A stretch of DNA of 60,000 nt from Lineus longissimus (lineage: Eukaryota; Nemertea; Pilidiophora; Heteronemertea; Lineidae): contig NC_088319.1 of assembly GCF_910592395.1 (NCBI RefSeq), positions 15,502,001 through 15,562,000 of the forward strand, read 5' to 3'. Numbering within the stretch: position 1 is the first letter of the stretch; every line of letters starts with the position of its first letter. The position numbers and the translations under genes were made by a program. Shown here one piece after another: positions 12,687 to 27,039 of this stretch. Below the pieces are notes generated by a model that saw only the letters and a program-made list of their open reading frames with translations, did no database searches and was not told the DNA's origin.

Positions 12687-12847
12687 CAATCGTGGCTCAT
12701 ACAGGCGGTTGTGGTGCTCTTACTCACTATATTTGGTGGGGAATGTCAGTGCGACGCTTCTGGTATATGGTGATTGGCTCCAATGGAATCCCGGCATTTC
12801 TGGACCTCTGCATACTTGTCAACAAGCTGGCTGTTCAGAGGTTATAG
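12687..12847 (+). CDS. TMEM107: Alternative TMEM107 terminal exon 4b
   Basis: After an AG acceptor (ACTGCTAG|CA) the frame reads SIVAHTGG...GALTHY...RRFWYM...NGIPAFLDL and ends in TAG. Joined to exon 3 in the same phase as exon 4a (T|CA gives Ser) it adds 53 residues, making a 139-residue TMEM107 with a different third and fourth membrane span. It shares SI-AH, ALT, the central aromatic cluster and the Pro before the last span with exon 4a. There are no copies of exons 1-3 nearby, so it is either an alternative last exon or a stranded partial duplicate. The intact frame and splice phase favour use. The polypyrimidine tract is weak. Confidence 0.72.
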
Positions 12848-13440
12848 GCCAGGATGCGACATATATTTGCGTACACTTGCATTGTCCCCTCAACAGATTT
12901 GGAAAAATGTGCATTCGATGAACTATTGGGCATTTCAAACGCATTTAAGGAGGAAGGATTTCGTGGCAGCCACTAATTATTTACAGTAACGCATAACCTG
13001 TGTAGAGCAGTTGAAGACTAACTCTATATTCGTGCAAACTTCACTAACTTTACAAGACTACCCAGCACCAACCTAACAAGATGCCACTGCCAGCATAATA
13101 TAACAACATCTCTGCCCACCGACATAGTAGACATATCTTGTAGCATATATCATAGGACGGTAGAAACAAATCTCACTATGTAACAAGACAGCCTCCTTAA
13201 GAAGACCACTATGGCTTTGTCCATGGGCACTTCCAGGCACTGTTTATGGGGTAGAGGAGTGCTTGCAGTAATATGGATGGACACGCTGTGTATTATACAG
13301 CCATTGTCAGTGAACATGATGTTTTTCCCACTAATCTACCCCACCAACAGTGCCTGGGAGCACCCATGCTTTGTCCTTAAGCTGGTTTTGTTCATTCTGA
13401 GATTTCACTGTTCAAGTTTTGTCCTTGACGATTCCGCCAG
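12848..13440 (+). other. Spacer between TMEM107 exons 4b and 4c
   Basis: No coding exon and no canonical AATAAA noticed. It would be 3' UTR for a 4b transcript or intron for a 4c transcript. Confidence 0.4.
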
Positions 13441-13601
13441 CAATCACTGCTCATGCGGCTGGTGCTGGTGCACTGACGTATTTCTTCTTTTGGAGATGGA
13501 CAATTATCGATTTCTGGATGATTACTGCTTGGGCCAATGGACTTCCTGCCTTACTGGACTTGATTATTCTCATCAACAAGCGTTGTATTCGGAGGTTATG
13601 A
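13441..13601 (+). CDS. TMEM107: Alternative TMEM107 terminal exon 4c
   Basis: The acceptor TTCCGCCAG|CA at 13440/13441 is followed by SITAHAAGAGALTYFFFWRW...FWMI...NGLPALLDL, ending in TGA. It is 161 bp, the same length as exon 4b, and uses the same phase. By my count about 25 of 53 residues match 4b, with shared ALT, FW, NG-PA, LDL, NK and a final RL. It is also like 4a in ALTYF. So 4b and 4c look like sisters derived from a copy of 4a. The product would be a 139-residue TMEM107 variant. Expression is not shown by the sequence. Confidence 0.72.
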
Positions 13602-14486
13602 TGCTACAACTAAAGGTTTTTTAATGCAGGGTTTAAAGCTACCCAAAATTCTCCATGGTGGAAAATGTGCTCCATTCAACTTCTGCATCTCTAAACTTCA
13701 GAGAGAGAGGGTAACTGTCTTTCTGACCACCCCAATTCACACACAACAACATATACCGGTAGTGGAACCTCCCTCTGAAGTTTGAGAGGATGGTTGAGAT
13801 AAGCGTTTTATTGTAGAATGGGACCATTCTATGCAATCTGTCACATCAAACAATTGTTTGTTTAAATTTGTTAGACAACTTGCTCCCAAGTTGAATGGTC
13901 ACATTAGCTTTGAATGCTTTTACACCATAAAGAGTTTTGGGTAGCTTACACAGTGTGATGCTGCATCAGATCAATGCAATCAATAGTAGGCCATATGGAA
14001 TTACTCCACAAGCAGTTTGCTTTTAGTAGTTTTGGTCACTTTCTAATTGTTGTTAATGATTTAGAACCCTCAGGGTTGGAGGGCAACTTTCCAGTTTAAA
14101 ACTGGAACAGAGGTTATCATTATAAAATTGTGCAGATTTTGGCAGAGGACAACTAGCCTTTGACGTTTTTTTGACCACTTTTGTTATTTTTAGGTAATAG
14201 GAAAAGCAATATACATACTTCAGCATCATATACTCAGAAATGTTTCCAGATAACCAACCGAGCCTAAGGGGAGAGTGATATTAATTCAAGTTAGCAAAGC
14301 TAACTAATTTACTTCTTTCAAGTTAGCAGTTTGAATACTATACATGTAACGGTATACAAGAAGAATAGACTGACCAGTGTTAAGGCTTTTTATATTCCTG
14401 ATGTACAGCGTTGCAGAAAATATGCTGAAATCCAGCTTGTGCCATGGCTCTATACCAATTTTATAATAATGTGATTTATTGCAATT
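13602..14486. other. Downstream of TMEM107; no gene seen
   Basis: Probably 3' UTR of exon 4c plus intergenic DNA. Frames are short and unlike known proteins. Confidence 0.4.
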
Positions 14487-14632
14487 AGCAAACAAAGCAA
14501 AGTACTATGACAGAATTAGAATTCTGTCATAGTAACAAAGCAAAGTACTATGACAGAATTAGATTTCTGTCATGGTATTCTGTCATAGAATTCTGTCATA
14601 GAATTCTGTCATAGCACTTTGCTTTGTTTGCT
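14487..14632. repeat. Foldback element of repeated GACAGAATT/AATTCTGTC motifs
   Basis: The outer ends are inverted copies (AGCAAACAAAGCAAAG at 14487-14502 and its complement at 14617-14632). The middle is a run of CTATGACAGAATT and AATTCTGTCATAG units in both orientations, so the segment can fold as one long or several short hairpins. It looks like a small foldback/MITE grown by internal duplication; no terminal duplication was identified. Confidence 0.8.
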
Positions 14633-14916
14633 ATTCTTGCCTTGCAGGTTTGTGTAAAGTTTCTTTTTAATGGTAAATTCTGCTATCGCATGTCTTCCCA
14701 CTTCATATGACATCCAGGAAAGCATTTTGAAGATGTTTCGGTCGTAACTCATATTAAAGCGAGTGTCACATCTAGGTTTGGCTTTGCTTCAGTAGGAGCT
14801 CAACTTTATTTGAAAACAGACTCCAACCAAAATTCGGGCAGCTGCTCTTCATTTTACGTCTTGTTACAGTGCCATCCTTTATTTGCCTAAGAGCCGTGCT
14901 GAATATGAAGTATAAA
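14633..14916. other. Intergenic, nothing recognised
   Basis: No coding frame, RNA gene or repeat recognised. Confidence 0.4.
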
Positions 14917-15951
14917 AATGGCCAGGGCCATTGTGCTCACCTCATGTGGAGGAAAGATGGATAAAGAGCATGGTATTGTGTCATGTAGTGTTAGGTTTGA
15001 TGTAGGTCCAAGCAATTACCATTTCCCCAAAATGGCCAATTTACAGTACATTCGACCTCTGTGACCTTGAAAAGTAGGTCAAATCAAAGAAGACCCGGGT
15101 GACACATTGAATGGTTGCTGGAATTAGATGTACCTATGATATAAAATTGGTGCCAATCGGGCAAGTCATTACTAGGAATAATGGCATTTTGAAGAATTTA
15201 GGATTTGGCCCCCTCCCTGGAGGCCAAGCGGCAAATCAGATCGCACCAAACTTCGGTACCTAAGATCACCTGACCAAGGGGTACATGTGTACTTAATTTG
15301 TGATCAATAGTCATTGCAGTTAAGAAACGTGCCATAGTTACGGCCTGACGGCGAATTTACGCCATTTGACCTCTGTGACCTTGACAAGAAGGTCAAATTA
15401 AAAACCTGTGTGACATATACTGTATGGTGGTTAGATGTACCCATGATATCAAATTGGTGGCAATCGGGCAAGAAGTTAAGGAATAATCACATTTTTAAGG
15501 TTTTTGGATTTTGCCCCCTGGTGGTCAAGTGGTGAATCATATTGGACCAAACTTCGGTCCCTGAGATCACCTGACTAAGGGGTAAATGTGTACCAAATTT
15601 GGTATCAATAGTCATTGCAGTTTAGAAACGTGCCATCGTTACATCCTAACGGCCAATTTACACCATTTGACCTCTGTGACCTTGAAAAGGAGGTCAAATA
15701 AAAAACCCGGAGGATATATGATGCACCTTTGCTAGAAGTACCTACCATATTTTTTTCAAAATTTCCCGACTACTATTAAGTGAGATATTGCATATTTTCA
15801 CTTTTAACGTTTGGCCCCCTGGTGGCCAAACCATGAAACGAATCGGACCGAAACTTGGTCTCCAAGGTGTCATTACATAAGGGTACATGTGTACAAAGTT
15901 TCAACTCAATAGCTCTAACAGTTACGAAACGTGCCCTGCTAACGGACGACG

Positions 15952-16010
<59 letters not shown>

Positions 16011-16067
16011 ACGACGGACGCCACGGTATGGGATAAGCTCACCTCTGCTAAGAGGTGAGCTAAAAAC
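14917..16067 (+). mobile_element. Helentron-like non-autonomous element B
   Basis: The left end AATGGCCAGGGCCATT (14917-14932) is a palindrome and is followed by GCTCACCTC (14935-14943). The right end has a long GAC repeat (about 15954-16010), a GGACGCC-type block, a perfect hairpin (AGCTCACCTCT, loop GCTA, AGAGGTGAGCT, 16036-16061) and an A run. GAGGTGAGC at 16052-16060 is the exact inverse of the left GCTCACCTC. The body contains about three 301-bp units (TTCGACCTCTG/TTTGACCTCTG near 15063, 15366 and 15666), matching the element in COPB2 intron 2. It has no coding capacity. Confidence 0.7.
15954..16010 (+). repeat. (GAC)n microsatellite inside element B
   Basis: Roughly 18 consecutive GAC units with a few GGAC interruptions at the edges. 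It produces artificial poly-Arg and poly-Asp frames. Confidence 0.95.
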
Positions 16068-17498
16068 ATAGAGCTTTGTTTGATTTTTGCTAATTCTCAT
16101 ATTTTGTTTTGTCAAGAGGCACTTTGTGCCCTATTTTCCCAATGCTACCTGGACTCAACTGTTGAGAAGACGATACATGTAGTAGCTTCTCTGCAGAACA
16201 GACTGTATAACTTGGTTCAAGTGTTTTTTAAGTTAAGATTGTTTGAATACTCAAATATATCAACAGTTAATTGGCTGAATACTCAAATCTATCAACAGTT
16301 ATTTACGTTAAGATTGTTTTAAATTAATACTTATATATATCAACAGTTTATTATATTTAAGTTAAGATTGTTTGAGCAATCAAATTATTTAAGTTTACCG
16401 GTAGATGGTTTGGAAACTCATGTCTATCAACATGTATTCATGTATTTATATGAACTTGTTGTTCGATGTTGTCCTGAAACGTCACTGTATAATTCAATAT
16501 TGTCCAAATTCAGGATAATAAGATGTGTACTTCTGTTCTAAATCTGGGTCAGACCTGATCCACAACCGTCTTGGTAGTAGAGAAATCACAGGAAAATATA
16601 CAGGTAACCTGGATCCAGAAAACAAGTACATGTACTTCCTTAGGTGTCTCGATTGCCATTAGTACTGTCAATATACATTACGCAGCTGAAGGTAGTGTGC
16701 ACTACATGTACACCAAATTTCACACTAGATAGGAGTGAACTAGAACTGCTGAGAAGATATAGTGACCTAGGTCAGTCTGTGGAAACAGCAACAAAATCTT
16801 GTATTTCACATCTTTCTGTGAACTTTATTGTTATGTGTTGGTTCCTCCGTTCATGATTATTTTCAGCAGTTGCAAATAGCATGCACAAAACTTATTTCAA
16901 ATTAGTTGTTTGTAATCATTGATTCATTTAAAAATTCTGTGCAAGATTTACCAAGAATAAAATGTTTAATATCATTTCATTCAATTATTGTTTTCATCTC
17001 ATCTGTGTTGAATATGAACTAATAGCAACTGGAGAGAGGATGCGACTTTGGAGGGGAATTTCAGCGGGTGGACTCAGTAGTGTCATGGTCTGCCTCCCTG
17101 ATAGTGTCCTATCCCCATCAAGTAATGTGCCCAATTCCCCCACTGGCCCAAGGATACAATCCCGACCATGAAACTCTGGGGCTCTACTGCAGAACTCTGT
17201 CTCTTATCTGGGAGGTTTGTAGTTGTGATGCAGGTGGCCTATTCAGACCAGAATACCTTGTTCTTCATCTTCCATAGCAGGCCTTCAGATCGTTTTTAAT
17301 GAATTCATGTACACTTGATAAGTGTTGGATATGAAAGAAGTAGCATCTTGGCTCGAACAAAATAGTCTCTTGTGTTGTAGATTATACCAAGTTAAATCCA
17401 TACCAGCACGAGTGGCTTATTTAACTTGTTTTGAAGAACCGGGCCCAGCTCCTGAGAAATTATGGGAACACAAAGATTCTGTTGACTTTTAAGCATTA
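16068..17498. other. Intergenic between element B and CDC42
   Basis: AT-rich. Around 16213-16380 three or four loose copies of a 60-70 bp unit with AGTTAAGATTGTTTGA and TATCAACAGTTA are visible. No gene recognised. Confidence 0.5.
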
Positions 17499-17504
17499 TT
17501 TATT
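17499..17504 (-). terminator. Candidate poly(A) signal of CDC42
   Basis: AATAAA on the minus strand, the first canonical hexamer I noticed downstream of the CDC42 stop. If used, the 3' UTR is about 3.4 kb. A C-rich run at 17559-17572 lies inside that UTR. Confidence 0.35.
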
Positions 17505-20500
17505 CACATGAATGATACTTGGTCATCACTGAGACAATATAGCAACAATTCCTCTTCCCCCCCCCCCCCCCCGTCTCTTCATGCATTGTCTCATATAGCA
17601 AGGACAAGGAATTATTCATAATAAATACAGGTAGTGTGATTATCGACAAAATAGCAATCTTGTTCCTTTGGGTATATGAATAGCCAAAATTAACATATCA
17701 GATGAAAATTCTGAGGGAGTCATTCTGGTCTGAAATATGCAGTTTTTCAAAAAAAACAACAAACAAACAGATTTTTCATGAGCATGAACATGATGAAGTC
17801 ATACCCTGGAAAAAAAGACTGCCTTATTTCAGGAGCCTATGGCTTATTCTTTCTCCAAAATCGGTGTATCATTGGTCACTACTATGTGAATTTCCTAAGG
17901 AAAGCGACAGAAAATGAAATCTGTGTTCAAAGACCGCTGTTTTTTTCATAAGGCTCGAGAAATAAGCAGTGAATGACTCCCACACAGAAGTTGTCAAGTA
18001 TAAACGTACCATATAATGAGTTGATACTTAACAGGTTTTTTTGTGTATTTTATACAAAGATTTCAAGTTTAGTTGATATTTACATGAAAAAAAATTATAA
18101 TAATGAAATATATCATTGGGCTAATTACAAATGTACTAATAATAATAATAATATTAGTGGAACAGAAACTCTTAAGTTTCACTCAAACGCATTTTAAACA
18201 AGCAGTTTTCCCAGTGTAAGGTACAGTGTTCAACAAATTTCCACAAAAACATTGGTAATTTCTCACAACAATACACATTATGGCCGAGTGTTTTTTAGTA
18301 ACATTTATATTTTCATGTAAATTGGACCAAAAAACTATAAGAAGCAGGATTCAGTTCTATCCTTGCCATTCCCCTCTAAAACTTGGAAAAGAGTATAAAC
18401 TCTCTGGAACAGACCGGATACCCTCCCTTCCTTACACTGAGAACAGAAATTAATGTTGCCAACAGTCAAGTTTGTTGGCCTATTATATATCTCAAGTTAA
18501 TTGCAATCCACCCTAGCAATATTAGTTTAGAGTTATTCCAACAACTTGAGGAAAATAAGCATTTTAGACGGTATTGGCAACACAATCATTAAACCACTGT
18601 TCTATGTCGAAATATGCAAAGCAATCTATCTAAATAGCGACGGACATCCTTACACGCTTTCATCTAGGCTGCTTAGCAATGACACGGTGGTGACCTAAAT
18701 ACCAAATCATCTTCGCTCTGATGTTCTCGGGTGAAGAGACCCGAAAGTACAGGCCACGAAGTGAGGAATCTTTGTTGGAAACTTAATAGTTTATCTGAGT
18801 TACACGAATCAGAAAAGGTTTGAGCACATTTGAGCTTCATATGGGTCACATCTTTCACTCATACGATGACGACATGATTTTCGTATTTCATTTTTTTTCC
18901 CTTTGGACTTAAGTGTCCATTTTTACGAAACAAACTGCTCTTTATCAATGACGAACTTGACACTGTGGTCAAGCCAACAGTCATGCCAGGGATAATATAT
19001 ATGATATACTTCTCCAAACAGCTACACTACAATAATTATTATGTACATATGTGAATTGTTCTGTTTTGCAGTCACATTGAAAGGAATTTCATGCCAAACA
19101 CAATCTAACTGGTTTCAACACTAAACATATGAACTTTTCTATTCTATGGCATTCACCAATTTGTCATCACACCTGGAACACATACAAATGTGGAAAAGTG
19201 TAGCAACTTGCACTATAAAACAATGCTGTACAAAAAATTATCCAATTTTTTGCCTCCTGCCGATTACAAAGTTAAATTAAGACACGGGACACTATATGTA
19301 TGCTTTAAGATTCCAAGATAGCTAGCTCGAAAACTTTATCAACACTCTCGTTCACAGTACCATCAGCAGAAAATTCACAGAACATAAATTGTACGAAAAA
19401 CTCTACTTATATCAGTTTTGCTCCTTACAGCAACTACTGATGGTCACTTTGTTTCAATGACTGCAAGATCAATTCGATTGCCACTGTGCACAACACTAGT
19501 CCAAGAAGCAGCTGAATGTTGAGTGCACTCAGCCTGACCTGACAAGCATTAAAAGAGCAAAACTAGTAGAGCATGAGCGAAAGTTGTACACTGAACGATA
19601 GTGTGATAAAAACATTGCCAAGCTACAAGTGCTTCAGTGAGTGTGCAAAGCAATTAAGATACGATAGCGATCACGACCAAAAACCTATTTGGTGCTCTGT
19701 CATGTGTGCTGTACAGTAAAAGAAGCAAACGACAATGTACTTCAGCACAGCATGTGAGGTGACAACCTGAACACCATGAAGGGCACAACTACTGCACCAG
19801 GCACCCAAGTTCCTGTGGCCATTCACAGTGAAATAAATAGGACAGCAGACCATTATGATCAGTACCATGGAAAGTGGTCGAAAGAAAATCTTAGCTATTT
19901 GTAAACACAGGATTGCAAATTGGTATTGAATAAGTTATGTGTCAGAAAAGCAAAGCAAAGCAAAATGCACTTGCAATGAAAAACGACTACAACCTGATCA
20001 CATCAACTTTGGTCCCATAGGCAAGGGAGTCAAATTTCTGGACTCATTGAAGTCCAATTTAGGTCTTGTCCATCTGGTTCACTATTTGTGTGCATGGGGA
20101 ATTTCATGTATCACTATCCGCATACACTGCTGCATGAATGTGTCAACACCAGCAGATGACAGACAGAAATAACGCTGTAGGCAATTTTCTTTCCCTCGCA
20201 ATCATAAGTAGTCATGACGATTCGTTTTAAATACCAGTCACTTTAGCTCAAGATGAAACCTGTTCATCCATAAATACACTGGTTGCTGTTAGGATATGAC
20301 ACAGCAAACCAGGCAGAACCCGACAACCTTGACCCTGTTTGCTTTAAGGGAGTTTACAACTCGCGAATCCAATGCATTGACAATGACATCTGATACAAGA
20401 TTGCATTTCGTACACATGAAGTGATAAATCAAAGTGACACATGTGACAGGTATGGTGGCTTGAATATCAGCCTCGACTGATTAATACTGCACACATGCCC

Positions 20501-20935
20501 TGAAAGCCGGAATACACATAATTGGACAGCAAGACCGTCACAATGAACAATGGGATATAATTTAAATACCAGACCTCCATAATAAGGCCATACACTTTTG
20601 TATTCTATTTGAAATCTTAACCCTTCCATTTAAACAAAGATTTAGTCCATATTGTTTTGAAATAAGTAGGTTCACATCCTGTTTAGTAATTTCAATCCAA
20701 AACTCATCAAAGATTATGAACTTATACAGAAGTCCACTTCGATAATCTGAATCTATGACCCAAATCACAATCTGTAGGTCCAGATCCCACATGTAAGTTG
20801 AGAATGTCCCATTTGGTATGTTGTAACCCGCAGTCACCTTTAAGTCAAACTTCCATCAATGAAGATAGATCACTGCATGAGAACAAGCAGAGTCTCATCA
20901 TAAATTTTACTGTTTCACTAGGGAGTCGGTGCATC
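17505..20935 (-). other. Probable CDC42 3' UTR
   Basis: AT-rich, no splice-linked coding exon or recognisable protein on either strand, and adjacent to the CDC42 stop. Long 3' UTRs are common for CDC42. The extent is uncertain without transcript data. Confidence 0.4.
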
Positions 20936-23063
<2,128 letters not shown>

Positions 23064-23072
23064 TCAATCCTG

Positions 23073-24495
23073 AAATGAGAAAGATAATGGCTACTGTAGT
23101 TGAATTGAACAACGTCACTTCTTCCCTCTGTGTATTGTAACATTCTTTGCAAGCCAGGCAAAACATCAGTGTAAAACTACACGTAGGAAATGCCCTCATT
23201 AATGTATACACTGTTGTTGATAAAGACTGGAAGATATGGGTTTTAGATTTGCAAAATGAGATAGGCAAATAGTTGGCAACTACATAAATCAAAGGTTCAA
23301 TCCGACATTTCATCACCATGGCATTTTGCCAAGAGTCAAGTGTTAGATCTATCGAAAACCATCGACAGCCTGAAGCTATAATAAAATGACATGATCTCTT
23401 CTGCACATCAGCAACACTCGCAGTAACATATCATCAATATCCTGAGGCAAAGATGATGTACAGTACCCGGTAGTGAACATGTCATATATCTGATCATGGA
23501 AGTATCGTATTACCGGTACTTGTGAATGTCAGAAAATGTCAACTGTGTTTCTAGACACAGAGAGACTTCATGATTGCAGTATCACGATCTGCTGTGCATG
23601 TGATCGGGATATTCTGCCAAGGAATATTCTGTATTGCAAATTCCATACATGACGAGGCACCTATCATACATGTACTTTTACGATTACGTGGGAAAGTTGT
23701 TGAGATTATCTAAGTTGGGCATTAGTCGACTTCAGAAATTGCCATAACCCACTGTGCATGACTGGTCAGCGGGCAAACAAACTTCTTCCAAAAGGTCGAT
23801 TCATTGGCCCTATGCCGGTAGACTAAGCATGCAAAGAAGTTAAAATATAGAGGCGTTGTAGAATATTCCTGAATCTATTTGAAATCTCCGACTTCTTCTC
23901 ACTACTTTAATATGCTTTGATTCTCAGTAATGTTACAGTATGACAGCCAGCGAGGCCACACAACGTCAATGATGAAAACGTCATCGACAGACGAAAGGAA
24001 AAGTTCCGATTCGTTCGATGGCTTTTCGCCATTTGTCTAGACAACAATTCATTTTTGAGAAGATTATACAATATATCATCTAGACATCTACTGACATAAC
24101 ATCATGAGAAAACGAATGTTACAATGGAACTTCAGAATTACATGTAAAGAGATGACAAAAGAAGTAGGAAATAGTCTGGTCTATATTATAGTGCATTAGA
24201 ACCTGTACATTAGCATACATGGCATAGGCGACCTGTACATTCGCAGTACATTTCTTTGAACACAGCGGCCATTTTTGAACACAATCGGCCAGAAAACCTC
24301 GCCGAAAATGGACTTCTGCAAAAAGGATCGTAAAAGCATTTACAGACAACAAAGCTACAGAATATACAATTTACCAAAATAATCCTAAAGTTTTAGTATT
24401 CCAAGTGATAAGTGTTATTTCGACACAAAGTTTTGCACTCGAAGTAGAAATCAACCACTTCCGCTGGGCGTTGACAGTGGTGAACGGGGTCTCAC
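23073..24495 (-). other. CDC42 5' UTR intron
   Basis: It runs from a candidate donor AAG|GTGAGA at 24496/24495 to the acceptor before the ATG exon. No coding signal. Confidence 0.5.
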
Positions 24496-24556
24496 CTTCA
24501 AATACACGGAGTACCAACGGAACCGGAATTTTGATGATTGTGTGCTACTATTTATA
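24496..24556 (-). promoter_or_regulatory. CDC42 core promoter and first untranslated exon (candidate)
   Basis: On the minus strand TATAAATA (24549-24556) is followed about 30 bp later by the likely start site near 24520-24525, and then by an AAG|GTGAGA donor ending at 24496. A CCGG/ETS-like AACCGGAA sequence (in + orientation) lies between the two. Spacing fits a TATA promoter with a very short first exon. Inferred from consensus only. Confidence 0.45.
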
Positions 24557-24599
24557 GACGACTGCGTTGCTATTTTTAGTCGCCCCACATGTATAAACT

Positions 24600-26757
24600 G
24601 ATAACGGTGGTTCTTTCATACCTCATTCTGATCTGAACCTCACGGTCTTCTATATTCCTCATACATCCTGAACCTCATGGTCTCATATATCAATCTTGGT
24701 GGGCAAGATGAGATAACCTGGCCCCTCCAGCTACATTGGAAAGATACACTCCGGACGCAGTCGACCGGCCTCGTTCCTCACCAAACAAATACATGTAAAA
24801 ATAATGCCGGGTGTCCCGTCGTTCATCTTTTGTCTTGGATATGATATCCAATAACTACTCCAAGGCAAGGACAATCACTTGCACAGAGCCTACAACAGGA
24901 CTCCTTATTTTTGAAGCATTTTACAGTTATTCCGTGGTTTACCCTTTTCCCGGGAGATGGCGATAGCGACCATTGTCACCACTGGGTATGGTACAATCAT
25001 TGCACTAGTGAGTGTGTTGGATAGATGTGTAATAGACGCCCACTAGTGCATTCTCCTCTCAAAAGCAGCGACAATATTCAAGTAGGCCTACGTCGCCTCA
25101 TCACACTATACTATGACTGCGCAAGGAGGAGAAGGCCTATGCAACTTGTGATATCTCATTATTAAAGCGTTATCACAAGAGAGTGTTTCTAGAAATTCTC
25201 TGGTAGGCTGTTGTCTGAAAACATAGACTGTCTCGGTGGGTACCAGTCTCGGGATAGTACGTCGTCATCTTCGCGTCATTTTCTTTCTACCTGATATACG
25301 ATGAGAACGATAATTCATCGTGACATTCTGAATTTGAAAATAAAAACAAAGATTTTGGCCGCCACCAGGGCAAATTTGCCATTTCTAGGACGGGCGAGGA
25401 TGACGCGGATGGGGAGGAGCGATGACGCAGCGAAACGGACTTTTTCTTATCCTATCACACGAGTTATCAATCATTCTGAATAGATTTCCTAAAATCCTAT
25501 ATTTCACAACGTACAACTTATACAACATGCGCAGAAAATTAATCACCACCCGTCGCACGTGTTGCCCGCAAGACAATGAATACGAGTGAGGATACCGGGC
25601 CCGCCCCGACAGAGAAAGAGTTAAAGCTGCAACTGCTGCCGATGAATAGTTTATCGACTGAATAAATTCTATGTGTTGTCCCGCCATTTTAACTGCTCTG
25701 AGTCGCGCGACCCGAGAGCGAGGTCCCGTAACATGCGTTACTGATCCACTATTAGCAGAGACTGGCTGCACCAGGGTCGGAAGAATTCACATATTTGAAA
25801 TTCTTTGGAGAACTTCAGGACTAAGGAAGCAGTGGACGCAGACGTTTGACAGGCTATACCGGTGTACTGGCGTCTTCGCGCGGAACACCAAAGGTAGGAT
25901 CGTAGTATAGGTTTGTGATTGATTGAAGGCTGTCATCGACATGGATGGATTTCTCAGTCTCATGGGCTTTCGTTAGATGGTATTCCACTGGCTTCTGGTG
26001 GAGGGAAGGGAGGGGGAGACGCCCATTCCACAGCTTTTGTCCTCAGGAATAGCCCGACGCGGACGCACCTCCAAATACTAGCCTATAGGCACTGTAAACT
26101 CGTTCAGGAGCTGTCACTTATACCTGCTTATTTTTGCTTCTCCAAACCCTAACCCATGCCGAATTAGTGATTTTCCTTGCAAAATGCGACGGTTCTTGTC
26201 TTGGTGAGACACGCGAAGCAACGTTGATTGGGCTTCATGATTGAATCTGAAATGCGGGAATAAGTCTGATATCCAAGATATCCAGATCTACACATGTTGA
26301 TAAGAAATTATGTTGAAAGACTTCCATGGGACACTTTAGGAAATTGCATGTTGCCTTATTTAAATTGTATACATGAACCTTTTATATACGCACGCACCAT
26401 CAAAGGAATCCGTCATTGGTTGCCTGGCAATGGACTCTACTGGCAGTTAAATGCCCTTACCTTCCGTAGAGACTCAATTACGACCTGAAAGCTGGATCCG
26501 GGCGGCATGAATAAAGCATCACACGTTCAAGTAATTAGAAAGTAGCATGTCGCGCTTGAGCTGTCAGAGATGAACTGTCAAGTTAAAATTATGCTGTGGA
26601 ACGCCGGCTGATGACAACGGGTCGTTTCGCCCCCACCGTTTTTTACTCTAGTCAGGTATAGTCGCTCAGATATATCTCCCTTTGATTGCCACGCGTGGCC
26701 TGATTTCTGTTTTTGAATTAAGGAATAATTCAGACAAGTGTTCAATTTCCATCAGAC
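24600..26757. other. Intergenic, no gene seen
   Basis: Mixed-composition DNA. The longest frames are short, lack splice context and resemble nothing I know. A short inverted repeat of CACTAGTG flanks about 25015-25050. Confidence 0.45.
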
Positions 26758-26787
26758 CAGGGAGTTGCAGCTTATCACAACTCCCTG
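26758..26787. repeat. Hairpin CAGGGAGTTG / CAACTCCCTG
   Basis: Two exact 10-bp arms with a 10-bp loop. It lies just before the tandem 150-bp repeat copies and may be an element end or a degraded MITE. Confidence 0.6.
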
Positions 26788-26850
26788 ATTAGATGTACAG
26801 TGCCATTTGAAGACGGGGACAGCACATTTGGGGTATAACTCAAAGCTACC

Positions 26851-27000
26851 CCATTGCTTCTCCGCGTTGTATATCACATATTTGGCTGTGTTGTGGGAAT
26901 TAATGCTTTCATACTGTGGAAGTGGATCCTTTCTCGGAGAAAATGGTTCTCTTTCCTTTGAAGTATTCTCCAATCAGTGTCCAGCGCTATTTGAAGACGG
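26851..27000 (+). repeat. 150-bp dispersed repeat, copy 1
   Basis: It begins CCATTGCTTCTCC and ends CAGCGCTATTTGAAGACGG. The tail of a further copy (TGCCATTTGAAGACGG, about 26801-26816) precedes it, so the repeat is in tandem here with a period near 189 bp. Clearly related to the three other copies in this window; no coding content. Confidence 0.8.
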
Positions 27001-27039
27001 ACACGGCGCATAATTATACGCGGCAGCTCAAAACTATCG

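Noticed and set aside
15776-16069. Poly-Arg frames on both strands
   Set aside because: Produced by the GAC microsatellite of element B.
25385-25771. 128-codon frame on the minus strand
   Set aside because: No recognisable domain, splice context or codon signal; consistent with chance.
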